A model generated the notes under the pieces. That model ran no database searches. It had not been told where the DNA came from and saw only the letters and a list, made by a program, of their open reading frames with translations. A stretch of 64,000 nt of DNA from Haloactinopolyspora alba (GTDB lineage Bacteria; Actinomycetota; Actinomycetes; Jiangellales; Jiangellaceae), in NCBI RefSeq assembly GCF_003014555.1, contig NZ_PYGE01000002.1:124001-188000 (forward strand). The letters are read 5' to 3'. Positions 48,801 to 56,686 of the stretch are shown piece after piece (position 1 is the stretch's first letter; every line of letters begins with the position of its first letter). A program made the translations under genes and the position numbers.

Positions 48801-48901
48801 CGCTGACCGGTCTCGGCGGGGTCGCCCTGGCGCCCGAGACGGTGGCGTTGCTGGACGAACTGATGCCGAGTCCGGGAGGAAGACATCGCGATCTCGCCTG
48901 A
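45893..48901 (+). CDS. Membrane LysM protein with C-terminal BTAD/SARP-like domain
   Basis: 1002 residues from ATG 45893. Hydrophobic segments are at ~62-85, ~107-127 and ~152-172. A LysM-like region (~256-315, YVVQPPEGRYHDNLWDIAERTLGD) and a Pro/Glu/Gly linker follow. A fourth segment (~386-405) ends in RRRRR. The C-terminal ~250 residues resemble the winged-helix plus tetratricopeptide-like module of SARP/BTAD activators (VYILGPVVV, REATFARVREWLG, AEEADLLRRALRVARGPVLS). LysM would be outside and BTAD inside, a wall-sensing regulator closing the Tad operon. The start follows AGGCAGC weakly and is coupled to the bridging ORF. Confidence 0.75.
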   Translation: MSREQRDRGTGGARRAGRRANAASRDVRPVSPDEVTPASTVRETGPQRFQQRQAADPERGGFQAFAAGLALLFLVAGVPAALILLGGAPPIPTSWPGRAELTGTIGAEQLVGVLLWVVWLAWLQFLVCVLTELRSGLRGVGLPNRVPLSGPTQRFARVLVASVLVATAAVGQASAAAPGTNDTPAPSTSTSVSASAEADTGTEYDGTVRGSVQEQSGASAQQQEQAQAQAEGEVEYRLGDMVLDEEEGRELVGRKVYVVQPPEGRYHDNLWDIAERTLGDGRRYQEIYELNRGRTQPDGHELSLARLIYPNWLLIVPDDAKGVPTVTAEKPAPPETPAPPATPPGPPGQEGTQGTEGTGQAEADTGGADMFADFAAAGEAEAISTNPHAGLADAGLLAAGVLAAIEVLRRRRRTPEPTDDEVEAEVALRIGADPDRARWLDHALRSLAAGCQQERLALPPVYAAVVDNTSVELLLAPARAEAPSPWAVMDDGRRWRLDRSEVKVGDELSGNVLAPYPGLVSLGRNGERDLLVDLEAAGGPISVDGDPEATIEVVTALAVELATNQWSDHLRVTADGLPEALDAFDSGRLRLVDGVEPMLPELAARRSDRLGTDVLTGRVRPGGSGSWMPEYLVLGTPPSAELAEQLVALTSAAGRSPLGVIAAGAIPGARWRISVDASGTLELPALGLSVQANRLSWRSIDALVGLVDPERGQEPDPSGGGLPGAWSPDLRPEVPQVRSVVAEADLATAPVRVYILGPVVVQARSEIEEERRALATEIIVHLALHREGVHPTVLASAVWPQGVTASVREATFARVREWLGVDQSGSPYVLMTEDGRMRLSDAVVLDWDVVCSLLSQARQVRRPAEEADLLRRALRVARGPVLSERPQGRYSWLARARVERVASDLLVDAAHRLSNITLEGGDPGTAGASARAGLRVRPSEQVLWRDLLQAQHAVDGRGGVIAVESEMTETLTGLGGVALAPETVALLDELMPSPGGRHRDLA

Positions 48902-49138
48902 CGTGAGAATTTCTCCGCGGCATTTCGGTGTCGTGTCAATTACCGGCCGATAGTCGGCAGGTTCGGGATGCGTCCACGCACGAGTGGTCGCATCCGGTGT
49001 CACGAGCACAGAGGGCAATCCAGCGGGCAATCGGGTCGTCGGAGTCCGGTGTTGCCCCCGGCGAAGCGACAGGTAGGCTTTCCGATGTCGTGCCGTGCCG
49101 GACCCGGTGCGGCGAGTCACCAAGAGGGAGAAACTGAG
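48902..49138. other. Intergenic region with WXG100 promoter
   Basis: 237 bases between the Tad and type VII regions. It holds a small hairpin (GCCGA-TAG-TCGGC, 48946-48958) that may end the Tad transcript, and the promoter listed at 49052-49079. Confidence 0.4.
49052..49079 (+). promoter_or_regulatory. Promoter of the WXG100 gene
   Basis: TTGCCC (49052-49057) and TAGGCT (49074-49079) are 16 bases apart. The -10 lies 59 bases before the ATG, and an AGGGAG ribosome site follows. Confidence 0.55.
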
Positions 49139-49411
49139 ATGGGCGTAGGTGCAGAGCTAAACACGCTGGCGGACCTCCACACGACGTTCAAGAACAAGGC
49201 CGAGGACGCCGAGTCGATCAAGACCGAGGTGGACAAGGGCCTGTCGAGCGCCGTCTGGACGGGTAAGTACTCCGAGGACTTCCGCAACTCCTGGGAGGAC
49301 TACAAGAAGAACCTCGACACGCTGCGTGAGGCTCTGAACGGCGCGGCAGAGGACGTCAAGACGAACCACAACAACATTGCCGAGGCGACTGGCGAGCCGG
49401 ACCGGATCTGA
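49139..49411 (+). CDS. WXG100-family ESX secretion protein
   Basis: 90 residues of two helices around the turn AVWTGKYSEDF, the Trp-x-Gly hallmark of ESAT-6-like proteins secreted by type VII systems. Helix 1 is ADLHTTFKNKAEDAESIKTEV; helix 2 ends with NHNNIAEATGEPDRI. AGGGAG precedes ATG 49139. It is monocistronic, cut off by a hairpin before the EccC ATPase gene, which would favour high expression. Confidence 0.88.
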   Translation: MGVGAELNTLADLHTTFKNKAEDAESIKTEVDKGLSSAVWTGKYSEDFRNSWEDYKKNLDTLREALNGAAEDVKTNHNNIAEATGEPDRI

Positions 49412-49429
49412 CTCGCACGTACATTCGGT

Positions 49430-49464
49430 GGCCCACATCTGCGACTTCTTCGCGGATGTGGGCC
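49430..49464 (+). terminator. Hairpin between the WXG100 and eccC genes
   Basis: GGCCCACATC and GATGTGGGCC arms, extended by GCGA/TCGC across one mismatch, close a short loop and are followed by CACTTTGTC. A strong intrinsic-type terminator. Confidence 0.65.
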
Positions 49465-49535
49465 GTCACTTTGTCACCCGCAATCCACCGCGGGTGACCG
49501 GTGTTCGACAATTCAGTGAACACCGTCGGCGCGGG

Positions 49536-49541
49536 TAGTAT
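49536..49541 (+). promoter_or_regulatory. -10 box TAGTAT upstream of eccC
   Basis: TAGTAT lies 46 bases before GTG 49588, after the upstream terminator, so eccC probably has its own promoter. Confidence 0.4.
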
Positions 49542-49587
49542 GCGGTCCAGAGTCGACGAGCTCGGATAGGGAACCAGGGGCGGACAC

Positions 49588-52500
49588 GTGCGGCTGCTGT
49601 TGACTGCCACGGCAAGTGCGGACGGCGACGTCGTCGACCTCGCCATCGACTGCGAGGAGGACGCGACCGTCGCCGACATCGCGCGTCAGCTCGCCGCGCA
49701 CGTCCAGCCGGCCGAGCAGGCGCGCGTCGTACGCACCGCCGGCCGTCACCTCGGCGTCGTCGACGACGACGCGTCCGTGCTGCGCGACGAGCCGGCGCTG
49801 CCGCCGACGCTCTACCTCGGCCAGCAGCCGCTGGAGCCTGCCACTCCGGTCGTGGAGTCCGACCTGCGTAACGGCGCCCTGGTGGGCGTGGGCGTTCCGC
49901 TGCCGGACGTGTTCGCCGAGCGGACCGGGCTGGTCGAGGTGCGCACGGTCTCCGGCCGGGGCGCCGGACACGTCGACACGCTCGCCGCCGGTAGCCACGA
50001 GGTCGGCACCCGCACCGGTTGCACCGTGCGCCTGCACGAGCCGGGTGCTCCGGCGGTCGCGCTGCGCCTCGACGTCGCCCTCGACGGCACGGTGACCGCG
50101 ACGCCGGAACCGTCGGTCGCCGGGGTCGAGGTGGCGCCGCCGGTGCGCGAGTACCCGCTGGACGGCCCGATCGTCATTCCGAAGATCGAGGACGAGACCG
50201 ACCCGAAGCCGCGCAAGCGCCGCCGGCACAAGAAGAAGATGGAGGAGCTCGCGCGGCTCAAGGACCCGCACCTGACCATCGACCCCGAGGGGGACCGGCC
50301 GTTCGTCCACATCGACCGGGTGGGGCTGACCGAACCCACGGTGTGGGAGCCGGGCAGTGCGCTGGTCGTGGGCGACACGGTGCTCGAACTGGCGGTGCCC
50401 AGCGAGCCGGACGCGTCGCTGTCGCCCAGCCCGGGCGGCGTGACGCTGGACTACAACCGGCCGCCGCGGCTGCTGCCGCCGCCGCGGCAGACCGAGTTCC
50501 GGTTGCCCAACGAGCCGAAGAAGCCCGAGAAGACACCGCTGCCGTGGGCCATCGCGCTGGCGCCGATGATCATGGGCGGAACGATGTTCTTCATCACCGG
50601 TTCGCCGTTCAGCCTGATGATCATGATCCTGTCGCCGCTCATGATGGTCGCGCGGTACAAGCAGTCGAAGGGGCAGGTCCAGAACCGCTACGCCAACGAC
50701 ATGAAGAACTACGTCGAGCGTAAGCGGAACATCGAGAACCAGGCGTACCAGGCACTGGTCACCGAGCGTGCCGCGAGGCGCCGCGACATCCCGGACCCGG
50801 CGGCGGTGCTGCTGTTCGCCACCGGCCCCCGGGCGCGGCTGTGGGAGCGCCGCCGCACCGATCCGGACTGGCTGCTGGTCCGCGTCGGCACCGCCGACGT
50901 GCCCAGCGAGGTGTCGTTGACGGACCCGGCGCGCGAGGAGCACGAGCGGGTGCTCAACTGGACGACACCGAACGTGCCGGTCGGCGTTCCGCTGGCCGAG
51001 GCCGGCGTCATGGGCGTGGCCGGCGACGACGTCGAGCGCCGGCAGGTGTCCAGCTGGGTCGTCGCCCAGCTCGCGGCGCTGCACAGCCCTGCCGACGTCG
51101 AGGTCGTCGTGCTCTCCGACGTCGAGGGTGGCGACGCCTGGAATTGGGTGCGCTGGCTGCCGCACGTGCGCCGCAACGAGACGTCCGAGGTGATCGCCGG
51201 GGTCGGCGCCGACGAGGACACCACCGGCCGCCGCGTCGCCGAGCTGATGGCCGTCATGGAACGGCGCAAGGAGGCCGCGAACGACCGCGGGAGCGGCCTG
51301 ACGAGCTCACGCGAGATGTCCTTCCCTCCGCTGCTGGTGGTCCTGGACGGCGCACGCCGCATCCGACTGATCCCCGGCCTGATCTCGCTGCTGCGCGACG
51401 GACCGAAGCTGGGCATGTACTTCCTGTGCATCGACGCGGACGAGCGGCTGCTGCCCGAGGAGTGCCGCGCGGTGGTGGCCATCGGAGCCGAGAGCACGAC
51501 GGTGCGCCGTACCGGCGAGCCGACCATCGAGGGTGTGTGGCCCGACCTCGTCTCACCGGCCTGGTGCGAGCGGATGGCGCGCGCGGTCGCGCCGGTCAAG
51601 GACGTCAGTTCCGAGGACCTCTCGTCCGCGCTGCCGTCGTCGAGCCGACTGCTGGACGTCCTCAAGCTGGAGAACCCGACGTCCGAGGCGATCCAGGGCT
51701 GGTGGACGAACGTCGGCCGCACGACGAAGTCGGTCATCGGCGAGGGCATGGACGGGCCGTTCGCGGTCGACATCCGCGCCGACGGCCCGCACGGTCTGGT
51801 CGCCGGGACGACCGGTTCGGGTAAGTCCGAGCTGCTGCAGACCATGATCGCGTCGCTCGCGGTGGCGAACCGTCCGGACGAGATGACGTTCGTGCTGGTC
51901 GACTACAAGGGCGGCGCGGCGTTCAAGGACTGCAACAACCTGCCGCACACGGTGGGCATGGTCACCGACCTCGACGGGCACCTCACCACCCGGGCGCTGG
52001 AGAGCCTCGCGGCCGAGCTGCACCGCCGCGAGCACCAGCTCGCCGAGTCCGGCAAGAAGGACATCGAGGACTACCTCGCGGCCAAGGGGCCGGACGACGA
52101 GCCGATGCCGCGGCTGATGATCGTCATCGACGAGTTCGCCGCGCTGGTCGCCGAGCTGCCGGACTTCGTCAAGGGTCTGGTCGACATCGCCCGACGCGGC
52201 CGGTCGCTCGGCGTCCACCTGATCCTCGCGACGCAGCGCCCGGCCGGTGTCGTCAGCTCGGAGATCAAGTCCAACACCAACCTCCGCATCGCGCTGCGGG
52301 TCACCGACGGCAACGACAGCCAGGACGTCATCGAGTCCAAAGAGGCCTCCGAGATCTCCAAGTCGACCCCCGGCCGCGGATACGCCCGCCTGGGTCACTC
52401 GTCGCTGGTGGCGTTCCAGTCCGCGCGTGTCGGTGGCCGCCCCAGCGCGCCGGACGCGGTGGCCGCCGTCGATCTGCGCCAGCTGTCCTGGGAGAGCCTG

Positions 52501-54243
52501 GGCAAGCCGCCGGATCGCACGGACGACGAGGAGGAGGAAGAGGACGTCAGCATCCCCACGGACCTCGAGAGCGTCGTCACCGCGATCAACGAGGCGTCCT
52601 CGGACTCCGGCGTCGTCGCTCCGCCACCGCCGTGGCTGCCGGCTCTGGACGACGTCGTGACGCTCGACCAGGTCCTGGCCGACCCGGCCGTGCAGGTGCA
52701 GCAGAGGCGCGAGATCCGGCTGCCGTTCGGCATCGTGGACGTGCCGAAGGAGCAGCGCCGCGCGGTCGCCGAGTACGACCTCTCCGGCGGCGGCCACCTG
52801 TCCGTGGTCGGTGCGCCGCGGACCGGCCGGTCCAGCGTGCTGCGGGCGTTCGCCGGCGTGGTCGGGCGGACCATGTCGCCGCGTGACGTTCACCTGTACG
52901 GCGTCGACTGCGGCAACAATGCGCTGTTGTCCATGGTGGGTCTGCCGCACACCGGCGCCGTCGTCAGCCGCGACCAGCCGGATCGGCTGTCCCGGCTGTC
53001 CACGCGCATCCGCGCGGAGATCGGCAGGCGCCAGCAGGTGCTGGCCGAGCAGGGCTACTCCGACCTGAGCGAGCAGCGTGCCGGCGCCGAGCCGGACAAG
53101 CGGCTGCCGTACATCCTCGTGCTGTTCGACCGCTGGGAAGGCTTCGTCCAGTCGTTCGAGAACTTCGACAGCGGCAAGCTGATCGACCAGTGGATGCAGA
53201 TCCTGCAAGAGGGCGCGGCCGTCGGCGTCAAGGTCGTCCTCGCCGCCGACCGCACCGCCCTGGTGGGGCGGCTGTCGGCGCTGCTCGAGGACAAGATGAT
53301 GCTGCGGATGACCGACAGCACCGACTTCGGCAACATCGGCAAGCAGCCGAAATCCGTGCCGGAGCACATGCCACCGGGACGCGCGTTCCGGGCCGAAGGG
53401 CTGCTGGAGACCCAGGTGGCGCTCCTGGTCGAGGACCAGGAGGGCACGGCGCAGGTCGCGGCGCTGCAAGAGATCGGCCGCGAAGCCACCGAGCGCCACG
53501 CCGACGTGCCGCGCGCGCTGCGGCCGTTCCGGGTGGACCCGCTGCCGACGCGGCTGTCCTACGCCGACGCGCTCGACATGGCCGACGGCCAACTGGCGCC
53601 GACCGAGCTGCCGGTCGCGGTCGGCGGCGACACGCTGACGCTGCGCACGCTCGACACCATCGACCACGGCCCCGGCATCCTGGTGCTCGGGCCGCGGCGT
53701 TCCGGGCGCAGCACGACACTGCTGACGATGGCAACCTCCGCGCTCGACCGCGGCTGGCGGATGCTGATCATCACGCCGCGGCGCAGCCCGCTGGGCCAGC
53801 TGTCCGGTCGCGACGGCGTCGAGGCGGTGATCAACCTCGAGGGCGAGAAGGACGAGGTCACGAACCTGTTCGAGTCGATGGTGCCGGCGAAGGACGGACC
53901 GCCCACGGCCGTCGTCATCGACGACATGGAGCTGATGGGCGTCGACGGCTGGCTGGTCGACCTGCTCACGAAGCACGTGCCGAAGCTCCGCGACACCGGC
54001 AGCACGGTCATCGCCGGGGCCACGACCGACGATCTCGGCAGCAGCTACCGTGGCCCGGCGGCGGTGCTGAAGAAGTCCCGCTCGGGGGTGCTGCTGTCCC
54101 CGGCGTCCACGTCCGACGGCGACCACTACGGGCTGAAGCTGCCCCGGTCGCTCACCGGCGGGATGCCACCGGGGCGTGGCATTTATGTCGCCGCCGGCCA
54201 GTGGCAGCTCGTCCAGGTCCCCGAGACCACGACGGGCACGTGA
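49588..54243 (+). CDS. eccC: Type VII secretion FtsK/SpoIIIE ATPase EccC with FHA domain
   Basis: 1551 residues. An N-terminal ubiquitin-like/FHA-like region (1-260) precedes two membrane helices (~318-355). Three P-loop modules follow. Domain 1 has GTTGSGKSELLQT near 740 and LMIVIDEFAALV near 845, both intact. Domains 2 (GAPRTGRSS, ~1075) and 3 (GPRRSGRST, ~1367) have Arg for the Walker A Lys, so only the first is likely to hydrolyse ATP, as in known EccC/EssC proteins. It drives WXG100 export. GTG 49588 follows AGGGGCGG. Confidence 0.92.
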   Translation: MRLLLTATASADGDVVDLAIDCEEDATVADIARQLAAHVQPAEQARVVRTAGRHLGVVDDDASVLRDEPALPPTLYLGQQPLEPATPVVESDLRNGALVGVGVPLPDVFAERTGLVEVRTVSGRGAGHVDTLAAGSHEVGTRTGCTVRLHEPGAPAVALRLDVALDGTVTATPEPSVAGVEVAPPVREYPLDGPIVIPKIEDETDPKPRKRRRHKKKMEELARLKDPHLTIDPEGDRPFVHIDRVGLTEPTVWEPGSALVVGDTVLELAVPSEPDASLSPSPGGVTLDYNRPPRLLPPPRQTEFRLPNEPKKPEKTPLPWAIALAPMIMGGTMFFITGSPFSLMIMILSPLMMVARYKQSKGQVQNRYANDMKNYVERKRNIENQAYQALVTERAARRRDIPDPAAVLLFATGPRARLWERRRTDPDWLLVRVGTADVPSEVSLTDPAREEHERVLNWTTPNVPVGVPLAEAGVMGVAGDDVERRQVSSWVVAQLAALHSPADVEVVVLSDVEGGDAWNWVRWLPHVRRNETSEVIAGVGADEDTTGRRVAELMAVMERRKEAANDRGSGLTSSREMSFPPLLVVLDGARRIRLIPGLISLLRDGPKLGMYFLCIDADERLLPEECRAVVAIGAESTTVRRTGEPTIEGVWPDLVSPAWCERMARAVAPVKDVSSEDLSSALPSSSRLLDVLKLENPTSEAIQGWWTNVGRTTKSVIGEGMDGPFAVDIRADGPHGLVAGTTGSGKSELLQTMIASLAVANRPDEMTFVLVDYKGGAAFKDCNNLPHTVGMVTDLDGHLTTRALESLAAELHRREHQLAESGKKDIEDYLAAKGPDDEPMPRLMIVIDEFAALVAELPDFVKGLVDIARRGRSLGVHLILATQRPAGVVSSEIKSNTNLRIALRVTDGNDSQDVIESKEASEISKSTPGRGYARLGHSSLVAFQSARVGGRPSAPDAVAAVDLRQLSWESLGKPPDRTDDEEEEEDVSIPTDLESVVTAINEASSDSGVVAPPPPWLPALDDVVTLDQVLADPAVQVQQRREIRLPFGIVDVPKEQRRAVAEYDLSGGGHLSVVGAPRTGRSSVLRAFAGVVGRTMSPRDVHLYGVDCGNNALLSMVGLPHTGAVVSRDQPDRLSRLSTRIRAEIGRRQQVLAEQGYSDLSEQRAGAEPDKRLPYILVLFDRWEGFVQSFENFDSGKLIDQWMQILQEGAAVGVKVVLAADRTALVGRLSALLEDKMMLRMTDSTDFGNIGKQPKSVPEHMPPGRAFRAEGLLETQVALLVEDQEGTAQVAALQEIGREATERHADVPRALRPFRVDPLPTRLSYADALDMADGQLAPTELPVAVGGDTLTLRTLDTIDHGPGILVLGPRRSGRSTTLLTMATSALDRGWRMLIITPRRSPLGQLSGRDGVEAVINLEGEKDEVTNLFESMVPAKDGPPTAVVIDDMELMGVDGWLVDLLTKHVPKLRDTGSTVIAGATTDDLGSSYRGPAAVLKKSRSGVLLSPASTSDGDHYGLKLPRSLTGGMPPGRGIYVAAGQWQLVQVPETTTGT

Positions 54244-54272
54244 GGACCGGATCGTGAGCTGATACCTGCGGC

Positions 54273-54288
54273 CCCTCGCGGTCGAGGG
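54273..54288. terminator. Hairpin after eccC
   Basis: CCCTCG-CGGT-CGAGGG, followed by GTAAAGG, between eccC and a convergent gene. Confidence 0.5.
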
Positions 54289-54317
54289 TAAAGGCGCGGG
54301 CGTGGCCGGCCGTCTGG

Positions 54318-56129
54318 TCAGTCGCCGTCGCCGACGCCCTCAGGCAGGTCGGAACTGAAGTCGTCCCAGAACATGTTCTGTACCGCCGGATCCTCGATCC
54401 AGTTCATGTAGGCACGTTGCTCGGCGGGGGTCATCTCGTCGATCGGCTTGATCTGCCCGTTCTCGACGAAGCTCCCACCCTCGGCATACAGCTCGTTGTA
54501 AAACTGCGGGTCGCCGTCCCAGGTGAGCCCGTCCACCTCGACGGGAGGAAGCGTGCCGTCCTCGCGCTGGAACTCGGAGTACTTGGTGTCGAGATCAGGG
54601 TAAAGATTCTCCTGCAGGCTCGTCGCCCAGTCTGTGTCGACGTTGTACTTCGGTGGCTCTTTGTCGACGATCCCCTTGATGATCTCTTTGGTGAGGTTCT
54701 GCGGCAGAGTCTTGGGATCCAACGCGTAGAACGCGATGTCGACGGCCTTGTCGAAGTTCTTGTTCCACTCTTTCGTGTCCTCGACGTACTTCTCCTGGAC
54801 GTTCGACACCCGAGAGACGAACCAGTTGGAGAAGTGTCTCGTCTGGGCCAGCGAGAAGTTGTTCGCGTTGGGCTTGTTCTGGTTCTCGTCGCCGAGCAAC
54901 GGGTCGCGTTCCTCGCGATACTTCGTTTCGAACTCCAATGACAGGGTTGCCGCGACCTCGGGATCGCGCATGGCCTGCTCACTGATCGCAGCCCACCATT
55001 CAGCCGGTGCTTCCACGCCGTCCCGGCCGTTCCGGGGGTCCTGGAAGTAGTCCGACACCGGCGTCGTGACACTGTCGTAGACATCGTCGATGTCGTGCTT
55101 GATGAGCTCGCCGAACCACTTCTGGGCCGCCGGCGACGCCTCGTTGTCGCCCCATTTCGTGCCGACACGTTCCAGCAGGTCATGGGTGTTCTGCTCGCCC
55201 AGATGCTGGTCGTACCGGCGAACGTCGATCGTCGCGGAGTTCATGATGTTGTTGAACGCCTCGGGAACGCCCTCGCGCATGAGATGGCTGCGGCCCTGAA
55301 GGTAGAGGTCCGCCCGCTCCTTGTTGTTCTTGTACCAGTTGGCCGCGGCCACCGGGTTGCGCGCCAGCGCATTGAAGATCGTCTCGGTCTCCCCGGGCAT
55401 CGGCGCTGCCGGGGCGGTTTCCAGACGGTCCATGGCGGCGTGCAGGAAATTGCCGTTGAACGTCCCGTACTGCAACACGGCGGCGGAGGTGGCATGCGAG
55501 GACGGATCCACTCCGTTCATCCCCTGGAGCCATTCCTCCTTGCCGAAGTTGATCCGGTAACTCGCGGTCGCCATCGAATTGGACAGCGGCACCAGCTTCG
55601 ACTTGTCGTACTCGCCGGCGCCGCCGTCCTCGGCGTGTGCTCCGACGCGCAGGGCGTTGATCCCCTCGGGACCGATCTTCTTGAAGAACGCCTCCGTGTA
55701 GTCCGGATCGTTGCTGTGCTCCTGCAGCAGCTCGTAGACCTCCGGGGGGATGTCCTCGCCCGGTTCGACACCGTCCAGCAGGCGCTCGGCGTCCTCTTTG
55801 GCCTGCTGCTTGGCCTCCGCTGACGTGTCGAACTTGAGCTCACCGGCGCCGGCCGTCACGAACGAGTTCCCGGACTGTTCAGCAGCGATCTCCGCCATGC
55901 CGTGACGGCGGCGCAGCATCGGCAGCTGATCGCGGAGCCATTCAGCCGTCCCCGCGACCTTGTCCATGTTCGTGGTGGACACGTTCTCACTGACGAACCG
56001 TCCTCGGAACGCGTCGACGAAGTCTTCGACGTCGGTCGCCGCGTTCTCGGCGTCGGTGATGAACTTGTCCAGCTCCTCGGGATCGATTCCGACGCCGGAC
56101 CCACCGCCGCCGTCAATTGTCACGTTCAT
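54318..56129 (-). CDS. Large helical protein next to the ESX genes, unknown function
   Basis: 603 residues. The first ~110 have an ESX-like pattern (IDPEELDKFITDAENAATDVEDFVDAF, then MDKVAGTAEWLRDQLPMLRRRHGMAE). The rest is acidic and helix-rich with many Trp/Tyr; it includes the phrase LQYGTFNGNFLHAAMDRLE and may belong to a DUF6571-like group (unsure). No signal peptide or membrane segment. ATG 56129 is preferred over a TTG at 56156 because GAGGGG precedes it. Lower GC and softer codon use than the core genes. Likely a type VII substrate or partner. Confidence 0.7.
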   Translation of the reverse strand: MNVTIDGGGGSGVGIDPEELDKFITDAENAATDVEDFVDAFRGRFVSENVSTTNMDKVAGTAEWLRDQLPMLRRRHGMAEIAAEQSGNSFVTAGAGELKFDTSAEAKQQAKEDAERLLDGVEPGEDIPPEVYELLQEHSNDPDYTEAFFKKIGPEGINALRVGAHAEDGGAGEYDKSKLVPLSNSMATASYRINFGKEEWLQGMNGVDPSSHATSAAVLQYGTFNGNFLHAAMDRLETAPAAPMPGETETIFNALARNPVAAANWYKNNKERADLYLQGRSHLMREGVPEAFNNIMNSATIDVRRYDQHLGEQNTHDLLERVGTKWGDNEASPAAQKWFGELIKHDIDDVYDSVTTPVSDYFQDPRNGRDGVEAPAEWWAAISEQAMRDPEVAATLSLEFETKYREERDPLLGDENQNKPNANNFSLAQTRHFSNWFVSRVSNVQEKYVEDTKEWNKNFDKAVDIAFYALDPKTLPQNLTKEIIKGIVDKEPPKYNVDTDWATSLQENLYPDLDTKYSEFQREDGTLPPVEVDGLTWDGDPQFYNELYAEGGSFVENGQIKPIDEMTPAEQRAYMNWIEDPAVQNMFWDDFSSDLPEGVGDGD

Positions 56130-56322
56130 GCGCGCTTGGCCCCTCGTTGGAGGCAACCCCGAGGTGAGGGCTGCCTCGTTCGCTATCGATAGCTCGCCTG
56201 CGCTCGACGTGTACGACGGTTGGGATCCTTCTCGTACACGAGCCCGGCCGAGACGCTGGCTCGGGCACGGGAGTTTACATCAGTTCGGAACGGTTCACAC
56301 GCTCAGCTGAGGCCGTGAAGAA

Positions 56323-56580
56323 TCAGTTTCCACCGTCCGACTCAGGAACGTTCGCCAGTTGATCTTCGATGTCGCCGGTGAGCTCATTCGTGCTGGTCGA
56401 GAGTGTGCCTTTCTCGCCGTCGAGATCCGTCGAGAAGTTGTCGGCTTGTGTGCCGTACCACACGCTACCGTTGCCCATGCGTTCGGCGATGCCCTTGAAG
56501 CGGTCGCTGATGTCCGGCACGTCCTTGCTGACATCGGTCTTGAGCTGTTCGAGCGCCTCGCGGTCAGCGTTGGTCCCCAC
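56323..56580 (-). CDS. Second WXG100-like protein
   Basis: 85 residues: helix ADREALEQLKTDVSKDVPDISDRFKGIAERM, turn SVWYGTQADNF (Trp-x-Gly), second helix with KGTLSTSTNELTGDIEDQL. GGAGG lies 6 bases before GTG 56580. It probably pairs with the following 603-residue gene on the same strand, 193 bases away. Confidence 0.78.
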   Translation of the reverse strand: MGTNADREALEQLKTDVSKDVPDISDRFKGIAERMGNGSVWYGTQADNFSTDLDGEKGTLSTSTNELTGDIEDQLANVPESDGGN

Positions 56581-56686
56581 GTGTTTCCTCCTGAAGTTCC
56601 GTGAGCCGGTCGACGTGCCCTGCAACCATGCCGTGAGCCTGACGGTGTGCGATACGGACGACATCGTATGACAGACTCATGGACTC

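Noticed and set aside
45752-49123. A 1123-codon minus-strand frame across the LysM-BTAD gene
   Set aside because: Composition is His/Arg/Gln-rich mirror sequence of a well-supported plus-strand gene.
51553-54126. An 857-codon minus-strand frame inside eccC
   Set aside because: Shadow of the EccC ATPase domains; no motif of its own.
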